A stretch of 64,000 nt of DNA from Pedobacter cryoconitis (GCF_014200595.1 NZ_JACHCG010000001.1:1798001-1862000); one strand, 5' to 3'. Counted from the first letter of the stretch, positions 8,583-17,373 are shown. The notes: a model not told the origin generated them from the sequence alone. Translations and numbers: made by a program.

Positions 8583-9206
8583 TTATAGGAACCGTGATTT
8601 AGGGCCCGTTAATTCATGAAGATTCTCTGTGATTCTTTCAATTTTCCAGTCCCACCATTTAAGCTCTAAAAGTTCCTCTATCTTTTCCTCAGAAAATCGC
8701 TTTCTGATTTCTTTTCCAGGATTTCCTCCTACAACGGTATAAGGAGGTACGTCTTTGGTTACTGTAGTATTGGTGGCGATAATTGCACCATCTCCTATAT
8801 GGACTCCGGGCATTATCGTTGCATTTGAACCAATCCAGACATCATTTCCAACAATGGTGTCTCCTTTAAAAGGGAGTTCTTCCATCTTGGGTGTAACTTT
8901 TTCCCAGCCATTGCCAAAAATATTAAAAGGATAAGCTGTGATCCCGTCCATTTTATGGTTAGCACCATTCATAATAAAGGTTACACCAGAAGCAATCATG
9001 CAGAACTTTCCGATAATCAGTTTATCTCCAATGAAATCAAAATGATACTTTACATTCCTTTCGAAATTATAAACATCCTTAAAATCATCATAATAGGTAT
9101 AATCGCCAACAATTATATTAGGGCTGGTGATGATGTTCTTCAAAAAACAGAGTCTGTTATAGTGGCTTATTGGGTATTTCTCGTCTTTATCAGGTCCTTT
9201 CATCAT
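8583..9206 (-). CDS. Vat/CatB-like xenobiotic acetyltransferase (left-handed beta-helix)
   Basis: A hexapeptide-repeat acyltransferase of about 207 residues. Its sequence tracks streptogramin acetyltransferases (VatD) and type B chloramphenicol acetyltransferases: an N-terminal GPxxxEKYPI, then GKFCMIASGVTFIMNGANHKMDG with the catalytic histidine, YPFNIFGNGWEK, the helix coils GNDVWIGSNATIMPGVHIGDGAIIATNTTV, and YTVVGGNPGKEIRKRF. I chose the ATG at 9206 (MMKGPDKDEKYPI) because the family starts there; an upstream in-frame ATG at 9257 adds 17 unconserved residues. It could detoxify streptogramins or phenicols, or act on a native substrate. It is monocistronic. Confidence 0.85.
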   Translation of the reverse strand: MMKGPDKDEKYPISHYNRLCFLKNIITSPNIIVGDYTYYDDFKDVYNFERNVKYHFDFIGDKLIIGKFCMIASGVTFIMNGANHKMDGITAYPFNIFGNGWEKVTPKMEELPFKGDTIVGNDVWIGSNATIMPGVHIGDGAIIATNTTVTKDVPPYTVVGGNPGKEIRKRFSEEKIEELLELKWWDWKIERITENLHELTGPKSRFL

Positions 9207-9334
9207 TATATATTTTTCTTGCAGTTTAGTCCGAACTGAACTGCGGAGCGTTTGCAATCACGCTAAATTAATAGAAAAACTAATTAAATAAAAATCCTGA
9301 CCTTTATCATTTCATAACCCCGTATATAAAATAC

Positions 9335-9925
9335 ATGTTTTCAGATAAATTGTACCAGCATTTGCTGGATAATGCAGCTACCCAGGTTAAATTAACAGCT
9401 ACAGATACTGCACTATGCAAGCAGTACTTTGAACCTGTACTGTTTGCGAAGAATACAATTATCGAACAGGAGAACACAGTCCCAAAATACCTTTATTATG
9501 TGGTCTCGGGTTTTATCAGGCTATTTTATTACAATGAACAGGGAGATCAAGTCACCACGCATCTTAATTGTCCCCCTGGATTTATTACTGCTTACACACA
9601 CTTTAATAATTGTACCAAATCTGCTGAGCACGTAGAATGTATTACTGATTGTGAATTGTTAAGAATTACCAAAGCCAACCTGGATATTATTTGTGAACAG
9701 AGCCCGGTTTTTAAAGATTACAGTATCCTTGTTTTCCAGATGGCGCTTGCCTATAATGAAACCCGTGCCCGTGAATTAGCCAGTTTAACAGCAGAACAGC
9801 GGTATGAAAAATTGATAGCTAATTATCCTGCTATTATTCACCATGTTCCTTTACGCTATATTGCTTCTTTTTTGGGAATGAAACCCGAAAGCCTGAGTCG
9901 TATCCGCAGAAAGATCGGGAGTTGA
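9335..9925 (+). CDS. Crp/Fnr family transcriptional regulator
   Basis: The 196-residue protein has a cyclic-nucleotide-binding-type beta-roll (about 25-115: VLFAKNTIIEQENTVPKYLYYVVSGFIRLFYYNEQGDQ) and a shortened C-terminal winged helix ending MKPESLSRIRRKI. The Fnr iron-sulfur cysteines are not arranged as in Fnr, and the cAMP-binding PRS motif is not evident, so the signal is unknown. Proteins of this shape in Bacteroidota often sit beside the redox gene they control. The epimerase/reductase gene starts about 75 bp downstream on the same strand, and an ACAAATTTGT palindrome (9974-9983) lies between them. Confidence 0.88.
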   Translation: MFSDKLYQHLLDNAATQVKLTATDTALCKQYFEPVLFAKNTIIEQENTVPKYLYYVVSGFIRLFYYNEQGDQVTTHLNCPPGFITAYTHFNNCTKSAEHVECITDCELLRITKANLDIICEQSPVFKDYSILVFQMALAYNETRARELASLTAEQRYEKLIANYPAIIHHVPLRYIASFLGMKPESLSRIRRKIGS

Positions 9926-10002
9926 TATTCTAATTAACTAACAAATGTCAAGTGTAAGCCGCCAGGTCTGTGCACAAATTTGTATTCTTAACAGATAAGA
10001 AT

Positions 10003-11022
10003 ATGATACATCAAAATTTGGCATTAGTTACAGGGGCAAACGGACATCTGGGGAATAACCTGATGAGATTACTCCTGAATAAAGGGATTCCGGTAAGAGG
10101 CTCTGTCCGTGATTTAAAAAACAACAGTTCTTTTGCTGAGCTGGATTGCGAAATGGTACAGGCGGATATCACTGATAAACAATCTTTAATATTGGCTATG
10201 CGTGACGTAGCGGTTGTTTATGCCGTTGGAGCAGCCTTTAAGTTATGGGCGAAAGATCCGGTTAAGGAAATTTATGAAGTTAATCTTCAAGGCACCAGGA
10301 ATTTGATTGAAGCAGCAGCAGCGGCAGGAGTGAAGAGAATCGTTTATGTGAGTTCTATTGCCGCTTTAAACTATACATACTTACCCACTAAAGAAAGTAA
10401 CGGGCAAAATCCAGATCGCAGAGATATGTATTATAACTCTAAAAACGATGGGGAGAAGTTAGCTTTCGAGCTTGCAAAGCAATATAATATAGCGTTGGTT
10501 GCAGTATTACCTTCTGCGATGATCGGGAGTGCAGCATTTGGGAAGCTGAGTGTTTCTTATCAGATCATCAAACTGATTCTGACTAAAGAAATTCCAATTG
10601 AAACCAGGATTGCCTTAAATTGGGTGGATGTAAAAGATGTAGCTGAAGGTTGTTACCTGGCGGCGATTAAAGGCAGGAGTGGAGAACGCTATATCCTGGC
10701 CAATGAAAAATGTATTTCTATCAAGCAGACTACTCAGGTTGCACAAGAACTTTTTCCGGAATTGAAAATTAAGCTTCCCGTTGAAGTACCTAAACCTATA
10801 TTGTATCTGGCCGCGTGGTTGATGGAAACAGGAAGTAAACTGACTGGAAAAGCCCCATTGTTAACCACAAAAGACATCGCTATGTTCTCTGGTTTACAGC
10901 AGGATTTCGATATTTCAAAAGCAAAAACAGAACTGGGTTTTAACCCTAAAGATCCGGTTCAAACGGTTAAAGAGGCGATGTTATACCTGATGACACATCA
11001 AAACAGATTCATGAATGTTTAA
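10003..11022 (+). CDS. NAD(P)-dependent epimerase/reductase (extended SDR family)
   Basis: An extended short-chain dehydrogenase of 339 residues. It has the N-terminal nucleotide-binding motif LVTGANGHLGNNL, the acidic loop after the second strand, VYVSSIAALNY, and the catalytic YYNSKNDGEKLA (Y-x3-K). This is the pattern of dihydroflavonol-reductase-like and sterol-dehydrogenase-like SDRs that reduce a ketone or aldehyde on a small metabolite. I chose the ATG at 10003 because the Rossmann core begins a few residues later; an in-frame ATG at 9970 would add 11 residues not expected in the family. It lies behind the Crp/Fnr gene. Confidence 0.85.
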   Translation: MIHQNLALVTGANGHLGNNLMRLLLNKGIPVRGSVRDLKNNSSFAELDCEMVQADITDKQSLILAMRDVAVVYAVGAAFKLWAKDPVKEIYEVNLQGTRNLIEAAAAAGVKRIVYVSSIAALNYTYLPTKESNGQNPDRRDMYYNSKNDGEKLAFELAKQYNIALVAVLPSAMIGSAAFGKLSVSYQIIKLILTKEIPIETRIALNWVDVKDVAEGCYLAAIKGRSGERYILANEKCISIKQTTQVAQELFPELKIKLPVEVPKPILYLAAWLMETGSKLTGKAPLLTTKDIAMFSGLQQDFDISKAKTELGFNPKDPVQTVKEAMLYLMTHQNRFMNV

Positions 11023-11035
11023 AATAGTTGTGATG

Positions 11036-11746
11036 CTAATTCAAATCACCGTATTCAAGGTATAAAACTTTGGGATTTGAAAACCTGAAAGCTTCATGTG
11101 TCTGCTTTCTGGTTCCGGTATGTGTTGTCCATGAAAATGGTTTGCGCAAATCCTTTTCCGGAAATTCTATAGTGATATAAAGATTATCGGCCAGCGCTTT
11201 TAAGTTCTTTTTATCATGAATTTGTACCGCTATGTTTTCGTCGAAATCTGGTCTGGCGCTAATTCTATGTACTAAGAATTGTTCTTGCGCATTACCAAAA
11301 AGAAGATACCCGAGGTTTTTAGGTTTTTTACACTTTTTATCAAACTGCTTATAATAAATGAGCTGACTGATCTTCACGGTGATATTTTCCAGAAACTTTT
11401 TTCCACCTCTTTCAAAATGACCGCGATAGATATTGGCCTTGAAAGTTTTAGTGTGGTTAATCATTTCCGGAAGAACAAAAGTTTCAGGTTCAATAGTGTA
11501 GATCGGTTCATCAGGATGATTCTTTTTGTCCAGTATATATTTTGCATGATCCTCTTTTGATAATTCCAGAACGGATATAATTTGATAATCATGCGGACTA
11601 TGGAACATCGGCAGGTGAGAAGCATAGATTGTTTGAGTTCCCATCAGCATCATGCCATGAGTGGATGGTTTATCCGGATAATGGACAGTTTGTGCAACTG
11701 CAAGCGTTGACAGATAAAGAAACAAAGTGGTAAAAATCAACTTCAT
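11036..11746 (-). CDS. secreted protein of unknown function
   Basis: A 236-residue protein with a Sec signal peptide (about 1-18, ending AVAQ). The mature start carries a histidine-rich block, HGMMLMGTQTIYASHLPMFHSPHDYQ, and mixed beta-structure follows. The block is strikingly ordered and looks like a conserved family signature, with several potential metal ligands. I do not recognise a characterised homologue. There is no lipobox and no barrel pattern, so it is probably periplasmic. It is convergent with the epimerase gene (14 bp between stops) and is separated from the aldo/keto reductase by a terminator. Confidence 0.7.
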   Translation of the reverse strand: MKLIFTTLFLYLSTLAVAQTVHYPDKPSTHGMMLMGTQTIYASHLPMFHSPHDYQIISVLELSKEDHAKYILDKKNHPDEPIYTIEPETFVLPEMINHTKTFKANIYRGHFERGGKKFLENITVKISQLIYYKQFDKKCKKPKNLGYLLFGNAQEQFLVHRISARPDFDENIAVQIHDKKNLKALADNLYITIEFPEKDLRKPFSWTTHTGTRKQTHEAFRFSNPKVLYLEYGDLN

Positions 11747-11782
11747 GATTGCTCAATTTGATATCAGGCCATAAAATTAGCT

Positions 11783-11826
11783 AAAAATACAATGGGATGT
11801 AAGTTTAACATCCCATTGTATTTTTT
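11783..11826 (-). terminator. Rho-independent terminator after the aldo/keto reductase gene
   Basis: Perfect arms AATACAATGGGATGT and ACATCCCATTGTATT enclose a 7-nt loop. T-runs follow on both strands (five on minus, six on plus). It serves the minus-strand gene ending at 11860. Confidence 0.8.
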
Positions 11827-11859
11827 AAAGTTTCTTTTCTGCGGGTATGAAATCAGAAT

Positions 11860-12861
11860 TTAATTGTTCACTAATTTCATTGCCCCTTCACTGTAGCGTT
11901 CGCCACTCACAGGAAAACGTGTAATGAGTTCATCAATAGCTTTTAAATCAGCCGCTAATAAGTTAACATCAACAGCACCTGCATTTTCTTCCAGATATTT
12001 TCTTTTTTTAGTACCAGGAATAGGAATGATATTTTCACCCTGTGCAAGTACCCATGCGAGTGCAAGTTGTGCCGGAGTACAATTTTTATCCTGTGCTATC
12101 GCAGCGAATCCACTAATCAACTTTGCGTTATTATCCAGGTTTTCCTGCTGATAACGTGGTAATGATCTCCGGAAGTCATTGTCTGCAAGTGAATTTATGT
12201 CTAATGTGTTGGTCACCAGACCTCTTGCCAGTGGTGAGTAAGGGATCAAAGAGATGCCTAATTCTCTGACTGTGCTGAGTATCTCAGTTTCCACATCTCT
12301 GGTCAGTAAGGAATATTCACTTTGCAGTGCAGCAATAGGGTGCACTGCATGTGCTTTTCGGATAGAAGCCGGAGAAGCCTCACTTAATCCGAGGTAACGT
12401 ACTTTTCCTTCTTTTACCAGTTCGGCCATTGCACCTACGGTTTCTTCGATCGGGATATTGGGATCAACACGATGTACATAATATAAATCTATAGTATCAA
12501 TTTTTAATCTTTTCAGACTTTTTTCCACTGCAATTTTCATCCATGCCGGTGAACCGTCAAAATAAGTTCCGTTTGTATTGCTGGGACCAGCAACATCGTC
12601 CTGAAAGCGGAACCCGAATTTTGTCGCAATAAATATCTTATCTCTGTTAGTTGTTAATACTTTGGAGATCAGCTCTTCATTTATTCCATTACCATATACA
12701 TCTGCCGTATCCCAAAAGTTCACCCCAAGATCAAGGGCTTTATGTAAAGTTGCAATACTTTCAGTATCATCACCAGGCCCGTATGCAAAACTCATTCCCA
12801 TACAGCCAAGTCCTACAGTCGATAGTTTTTCTTTAGTTGTTCCTAGATTTCTATATTTCAT
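11860..12861 (-). CDS. aldo/keto reductase
   Basis: This is a (beta/alpha)8 NADPH-dependent aldo/keto reductase of 333 residues. The catalytic tetrad is visible as D and Y in FWDTADVYGNG, K in IFIATKFGF and H in YYVHRVDPN. It begins MKYRNLGTTKEKLSTVGLGCMGMSFAYG, typical of the AKR13/YajO-like group. I chose the ATG at 12861 on family grounds; an upstream in-frame ATG at 12882 adds seven residues. The AraC-family gene directly upstream on the same strand (about 100 bp) probably regulates it. Cytosolic; reduces aldehydes or ketones, substrate unknown. Confidence 0.92.
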   Translation of the reverse strand: MKYRNLGTTKEKLSTVGLGCMGMSFAYGPGDDTESIATLHKALDLGVNFWDTADVYGNGINEELISKVLTTNRDKIFIATKFGFRFQDDVAGPSNTNGTYFDGSPAWMKIAVEKSLKRLKIDTIDLYYVHRVDPNIPIEETVGAMAELVKEGKVRYLGLSEASPASIRKAHAVHPIAALQSEYSLLTRDVETEILSTVRELGISLIPYSPLARGLVTNTLDINSLADNDFRRSLPRYQQENLDNNAKLISGFAAIAQDKNCTPAQLALAWVLAQGENIIPIPGTKKRKYLEENAGAVDVNLLAADLKAIDELITRFPVSGERYSEGAMKLVNN

Positions 12862-12961
12862 AATGATCAGATTTGATAGCACAAAGTTAGGGTGCAGATC
12901 AGGCAGCGGGTTATACTATTCAAACAGATGATTATAATAATCAAACTGCGTTATGAATTGA

Positions 12962-13870
12962 TCAAACTACGGCGTGCCGTACTTCAATCGGGGATATGCC
13001 GGTGTTTTTTTTGAAAAAATTGGTAAAATAAGCCGGGTATTCAAATCCAAGACCATAAGCAATTTCTGAAATATTCCAGTCTGTATGCTGAAGCAAAGCT
13101 CTGGCCTCCCTGGTTATTCTCGCTGCAATATGATCTGTTGTCGTTTTTCCTGTGTGTTCCTTTACAGAACGGTTCAAATGGTTCACATGAATAGAAAGAC
13201 TCTTTGCATAGTCATTCGCGGTTCTTAGTTTTAATGACAAATGATGTGTATCGATAGGGAACTGTCTTTCCAGAAGCTCCATAAACAAAGCGGTAATCCT
13301 TGAAGACGCATTGATATGTTTCTCAAAACTCTCCGTTGGATTCATTTTCATGGCTTCATGAATAATCAGGTGGAGGTAATTCCGCAATAGACTATATCTG
13401 TGTAAATAATCTGAAGTGATTTCTTTGGTCATCTTTATAAACAGATCTGATATTTCCTTCTGCTGGATCTCGTCCAGAAAAAACACAGGATTACTGCCAA
13501 TGCTGAATAAAGGAGAGTCCTGTAAAGACTCTTTGTGCTCTCCTGTCTGTATAAAGGCCTCAGTAAAGAGGCAGAACCAGCCTTCTTGCAAGGTTGATTC
13601 TGCTTCCCACGAATAAGGAATTATAGGATTGGAAAATAACAGGGCTGGCCTGTCTATATAAATCCATTTATCGGCATAATGAATTTTGCCAGTGCCAATG
13701 ATTAAAGATACTTTATAAAAATCCCTTCGGCTGTAGGGGGTAACCGGCGAACAATTTGCTCTGGAGAATACGTTAAAATGACCAGTTCCTGCATTGTCCA
13801 TCGTTAGCCCTAATGGGTTTGCTGAAGGTACACGTGTATAGAACTCCTGAACACTCTCAATTGATTTCAT
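12962..13870 (-). CDS. AraC family transcriptional regulator
   Basis: The 302 residues form an N-terminal cupin-like ligand domain (about 25-165) and a C-terminal AraC double HTH (about 190-300). The HTH units are SLKLRTANDYAKSLSIHVNHLNRSV and WNISEIAYGLGFEYPAYFTNFFKKNTGISPIEVR. It precedes the aldo/keto reductase on the same strand and probably controls it, an arrangement common for AraC/AKR pairs in Bacteroidota (inference). No effector can be deduced. Confidence 0.9.
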   Translation of the reverse strand: MKSIESVQEFYTRVPSANPLGLTMDNAGTGHFNVFSRANCSPVTPYSRRDFYKVSLIIGTGKIHYADKWIYIDRPALLFSNPIIPYSWEAESTLQEGWFCLFTEAFIQTGEHKESLQDSPLFSIGSNPVFFLDEIQQKEISDLFIKMTKEITSDYLHRYSLLRNYLHLIIHEAMKMNPTESFEKHINASSRITALFMELLERQFPIDTHHLSLKLRTANDYAKSLSIHVNHLNRSVKEHTGKTTTDHIAARITREARALLQHTDWNISEIAYGLGFEYPAYFTNFFKKNTGISPIEVRHAVV

Positions 13871-13913
13871 CTGTCTAATTTATAAAAATCAAACGGAAAT
13901 ATTCAATTAATTT

Positions 13914-14516
13914 TTATTCCTGATTGGTCATCAAACTAAATTTATTGATCTTTTGCTTTTGGAGAATGTCCACAATTTTCTTGATGGCCGGATATTCTTC
14001 ATCCGCATCTCCTTTGATACTGACACGCATTGCGGTAGTATGTAATTCTGCAACTGCTTTTCTGGAATGAAGTACCCAGTCTGACAGTTGGTTATTTGCC
14101 GAATCGGCAGGAATTCCCGTTTCCAGCCCTGAGGACTTTCTTTTAGCTGCATCCATTCCAATAAACTTCTTCAAGCTTTGAACAGGAACGCCAAAAGAAC
14201 TGATCACACTGAATCTCTTTTTCTCTTCCTGACTGAAGTCAATATGATATTGCGCTCCCATTTTTTCTAACATGGAGATTTTTACATCCTGTCCGGCGGC
14301 TTCGAAGAATACTTTTCCTTTACCGATGGTCAGTATAGCAATATCTGTTTCCGGAACTTTTAATTTATAAGTGGAGGAGGGGATTTTTACGTCTAATGGA
14401 TCAGGTTGCTTAGCGACCGCGGTTAAGATGAAAAAAGTAAGCAATAAAAAGGAAACATCAGTCATGGCGGTCATATCGACTGTTAAAGCGTTGCGCTTGA
14501 CTTTAATTCTAGGCAT
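13914..14516 (-). CDS. exbD: ExbD/TolR family biopolymer transport protein (orphan)
   Basis: A 200-residue protein with a short cytosolic start (MPRIKVKRNALTVDMTAM), one membrane helix (about 19-36) carrying the conserved ion-channel aspartate D20 in MTDVSFLLLTFFIL, and a periplasmic domain. ExbD/TolR proteins couple proton flow through ExbB/TolQ to TonB or Tol. Usual ExbD is near 140 residues; this one has an extra periplasmic stretch (about 85-140), as in the longer Bacteroidota paralogues. No exbB or tonB gene lies next to it, so its motor partners must be encoded elsewhere. Confidence 0.85.
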   Translation of the reverse strand: MPRIKVKRNALTVDMTAMTDVSFLLLTFFILTAVAKQPDPLDVKIPSSTYKLKVPETDIAILTIGKGKVFFEAAGQDVKISMLEKMGAQYHIDFSQEEKKRFSVISSFGVPVQSLKKFIGMDAAKRKSSGLETGIPADSANNQLSDWVLHSRKAVAELHTTAMRVSIKGDADEEYPAIKKIVDILQKQKINKFSLMTNQE

Positions 14517-14561
14517 AATTCAATTAATATAAGGGTTCTGTAATCCGAAAAGAGTGGGAGA

Positions 14562-15143
14562 TTATTTATGTTTTTCACCTAATTGATAGATCTTCGCTAT
14601 CCATTGTGCTCTTTGTTTTTCGACTGAGGTTTTCATGATCCCGATATAGGTAACTGCAACCGGTTTGATACCACAAAATTCCAAAGTGCTTTTCTTTAAT
14701 TGGTTTACGCTGGGATTTCCGTAAAATATCCAGTAATACCAGGCGGGCTGATCTATGGTTGTAATAATCCGGGCAGTTTTTCCAGTCAGTAATTTATCCC
14801 ACCAAACAGAGTTTTCTCTGTATTGATATGCGATACCTGGCAGAAATAACCGGTCAATAAAACCTTTCATGATTGCAGGTAAACCTCCCCACCATACGGG
14901 GTGGACCCAAACCAGGTGATCTGCTTTTTTAATCTTTTCCAGGCTGGCGAGCAAATCTGGTTCTAAATCCATCCTTTTCGAATAGCCATATTGCAGGTTA
15001 GGATTGAAATTCAGTTCGCCAATATGGATAAGCTCCGCTTGTGCACCAGACTTGAGTGCACCTTGCTGATAGGCGTTTGCTAAAGCATAATTAAAACTTT
15101 CTTTATTGGGATGCCCGTTGATAATCAGAATATTCTTCTTCAT
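14562..15143 (-). CDS. NAD(P)H oxidoreductase, flavodoxin-like fold (NQO1/MdaB family)
   Basis: The 193 residues match the flavodoxin_2 fold. ILIINGHPNKESFNYALANAY is the FMN/FAD phosphate-binding loop, and WVHPVWWGGLPAIMKGFIDRLFLPGIAYQY is the family signature that shapes the flavin and quinone site. Such enzymes make two-electron reductions of quinones or other electrophiles in the cytosol. The gene sits 66 bp downstream of a Crp/Fnr-type regulator on the same strand, so the pair is probably a small stress-response unit. Confidence 0.92.
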   Translation of the reverse strand: MKKNILIINGHPNKESFNYALANAYQQGALKSGAQAELIHIGELNFNPNLQYGYSKRMDLEPDLLASLEKIKKADHLVWVHPVWWGGLPAIMKGFIDRLFLPGIAYQYRENSVWWDKLLTGKTARIITTIDQPAWYYWIFYGNPSVNQLKKSTLEFCGIKPVAVTYIGIMKTSVEKQRAQWIAKIYQLGEKHK

Positions 15144-15209
15144 TTTGTCCTGTGTTTTATAATCAGGGCAAAGGTATCGGGCTGTTTATCCTAACTACTG
15201 GACATTTGT

Positions 15210-15776
15210 CTAAAAAACAATCTCTTTTCTTAAACGGCTAAGATGTCTTGGAGTAATTCCAAGGTAGGAAGCAAGGTACTGTAACGGGATTTGCTGCACA
15301 TAAGCCGGCTGATTTTCCAGCAGGTCCATGTACCGCTTTTTTGCTTTCTCCTTTTGGAAAAGAAATAAGCGTTTCTCCAGTTCTATATACTGCTGCTCTG
15401 CAATAATTTTGAAGAAGGTGACCCAGTTTAAGCTGGACTTTGATAGTTGATCTATGGCTGCCTTTTTTATAATCAATAATTCACAGGGAGCTACTGCCTG
15501 TATGTTTTCCAAAGTAGGAAGTGAAGTAATAAATGACGAATAGGCGGTCATTAAAGTATTAGGGAAGGTAATGCAATAAGTGATTTCTTCTCCCGATTCA
15601 GGGGTGAAAAAAGAACGTAATATCCCGCTTTTAATGAAGGCGACTTCTTTGCATGACTTTCCTTCGCTGATAAAAAATTCCCCCTTCTGAAGATTTCTTA
15701 TTGTGCCAAGATGAAGGAAGTCTTCGATTTCAGCAGTTGTTAATATCCCGAAGTTTTTTAAAAAATCACTAATCAT
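15210..15776 (-). CDS. Crp/Fnr family transcriptional regulator
   Basis: This 188-residue protein has a cNMP-binding-type beta-roll (about 20-110: GTIRNLQKGEFFISEGKSCKEVAFIKSGILRSFF) and a compact winged helix at the end (LQYLASYLGITPRHLSRLRKEI). Neither the cAMP ligand set nor Fnr cysteines are evident. It is paralogous in architecture to the regulator at 9335-9925. It directly precedes the NQO-family reductase gene on the same strand, its likely target. Confidence 0.88.
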   Translation of the reverse strand: MISDFLKNFGILTTAEIEDFLHLGTIRNLQKGEFFISEGKSCKEVAFIKSGILRSFFTPESGEEITYCITFPNTLMTAYSSFITSLPTLENIQAVAPCELLIIKKAAIDQLSKSSLNWVTFFKIIAEQQYIELEKRLFLFQKEKAKKRYMDLLENQPAYVQQIPLQYLASYLGITPRHLSRLRKEIVF

Positions 15777-15850
15777 AATTTATGTGCCTGTTCTTCCTTT
15801 TGATGAAGGCCGAAAGTAGCCATATTTTATGGGTTAAACCAGTAGTGTTT

Positions 15851-15906
15851 TGTAGGGGTTGTGGTATAGGTTGAATACTAGTTCAATGTATACCACAACC
15901 CCTACA
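15851..15906. repeat. long perfect inverted repeat between the Crp/Fnr and sigma-factor genes
   Basis: Two perfect 18-bp arms (TGTAGGGGTTGTGGTATA at 15851-15868 and its complement at 15889-15906) surround a 20-nt centre that contains a second small inverted repeat, TTGAA/TTCAA. No T-run follows on either strand, so it is not an ordinary intrinsic terminator. It lies 60 bp downstream of the sigma-factor stop and 75 bp upstream of the regulator start. It could be an operator, a processing or stability hairpin, or a REP-like element. Confidence 0.8.
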
Positions 15907-15968
15907 GTACTATACCAGGACTGTCAAATTTCTTATACTGAAATTGAGTGGTAGATTACAGCGGCAGG

Positions 15969-16547
15969 TTACATTACAGACATCAGGACCATTAATCTTT
16001 CTAAGAACTGTTTTAGGCTGGCATGACTGATTAATACCTGGTTCTGAACAGTTTTCTGGCTGACGCCTAACTTTTCGCTGATTTCCCTGGTTGTCATTTC
16101 TTCCATGAATTTCATTCTGAATATTTCTCCGCGTTTTTCAGGTTGCATAGCTAGCCAGACTGCTATATAGTCTCTGATTTCTTTCTCGTTGAGCAGGGCA
16201 TCTGCTTCTAAGCTGGAAAGTGCCATGTCTTCTAAAGGTTCTTCAAACTCGGGGAGGGTCTGATCTTTTTTATACAAAATGTAAACCTGGTAGCGGGCGG
16301 CAATGATCAGATAGGCATAAATATTTTCAATGTTTTTTCTTTCTTTCTTTAACCAGAGATCCATGAAAACTGATTGAACAAGCTCTTCGACCTGTTGCAT
16401 GCTTTTTAATCTTTTGAAGCACTCATTGTAGAGTTTTTTCCAATATCTCTCATAAATCTCATCGAAAGCAGCCTTGTCGCCGGCCGTCATTGATGCGACT
16501 AATTGAGCATCATTCCAGGAGCTGTAAGTGACATGTTTTAGTAACAT
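15969..16547 (-). CDS. ECF RNA polymerase sigma factor (FecI-like group)
   Basis: A 192-residue sigma-70 family protein with region 2 (about 12-85: LVASMTAGDKAAFDEIYERYWKKLYNECFKRL, VEELVQSVFMDLWLK) and region 4 (about 125-185: MKFMEEMTTREISEKLGVSQKTVQNQVLISHASLKQFL). Region 4 is the HTH that reads the -35 box. This is the Bacteroidota ECF type often paired with an FecR anti-sigma factor and SusC genes, but no anti-sigma gene follows on this strand, so it looks like an orphan. The gene is divergent, across 1.1 kb, from a second sigma-like gene. Confidence 0.9.
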   Translation of the reverse strand: MLLKHVTYSSWNDAQLVASMTAGDKAAFDEIYERYWKKLYNECFKRLKSMQQVEELVQSVFMDLWLKKERKNIENIYAYLIIAARYQVYILYKKDQTLPEFEEPLEDMALSSLEADALLNEKEIRDYIAVWLAMQPEKRGEIFRMKFMEEMTTREISEKLGVSQKTVQNQVLISHASLKQFLERLMVLMSVM

Positions 16548-16708
16548 TAATTTAGCATGTTTTAGTTGTAAGTGTATGAATCAAAGTTAAATACTTCACT
16601 TAATTATGTAAAATAATTTGGAGGTTAATTGTGTTTCTTTTTTGCTAAAAGCATTTAAATTTTTCAGGTGGTAACTTGGAGGGGGCTATTTTTTTTACAA
16701 AAAACAGG

Positions 16709-16772
16709 AAGTATTCCTGTGGTCTCTAAAAATATTCCTTGTAGCTCTAAAAGTATTCCCTAAGGCTATGAA
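16709..16772. repeat. imperfect 21-bp tandem repeat, three copies
   Basis: Three adjacent units begin AA[G/A]TATTCC: 16709-16729, 16730-16750 and 16751-about 16772. Units 1 and 2 both end in CTCTAA and are 21 bp long; unit 3 is more diverged. The regular two-turn spacing would put each copy on the same face of the helix, as for an array of protein-binding sites. Confidence 0.6.
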
Positions 16773-17373
16773 ATAAGTAAGTAATTCTTGGTTTTAGCAG
16801 GTGGGAAATCGAAACTTCTGACCCTGTTGAAGAAGGTGAGATATTTGTAAATTAAGGATATAATTTATGGAGGTGAGTGATTAAGGGAAAAACCGAAAAC
16901 CTTAAAGAGAGTAGGTGTTAATTAAAGTTTTTTGATCTCTTGTTGATGGATAAAAGGATTGTAAATTATGGCGAGATCCTGGTGCGCTTATAATGGGGTT
17001 GGGGATGATCTTTTACTTTCCAGTTATAATAAGTCATTATCTAAACCCACTTGTATAAATGGAAGTAGAGTATGTGCTATTTATGGTAAGCTTCCGCTTT
17101 AAAATTAATACAAATTAAATCTTTTTGATTAAATTTATTTCTTTTACTAAAACCATTTAATAATATCAGAAGATTAATGCCGGGAAAATATCTAACGTGC
17201 TTAGAGCTTATCATTGATGATTCCTCTTTAAACATGTGGCTTCTGTAATAAATATTTTATTCCTGTAAGTTTTAAAAATCTAACTGTTTACATGGAATAT
17301 TTTTGCTGAAAAAGATCGAAATGATGCGCTATTAATGTTAAATGGCCTAAAAAATAAATTTATCATTTCAACT

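Noticed and set aside
9974..9983. ACAAATTTGT palindrome before the epimerase gene as a Crp/Fnr operator
   Set aside because: Only 10 bp and AT-rich; it lacks the longer TGTGA or TTGAT arms, so it is too weak to annotate as a site by itself.
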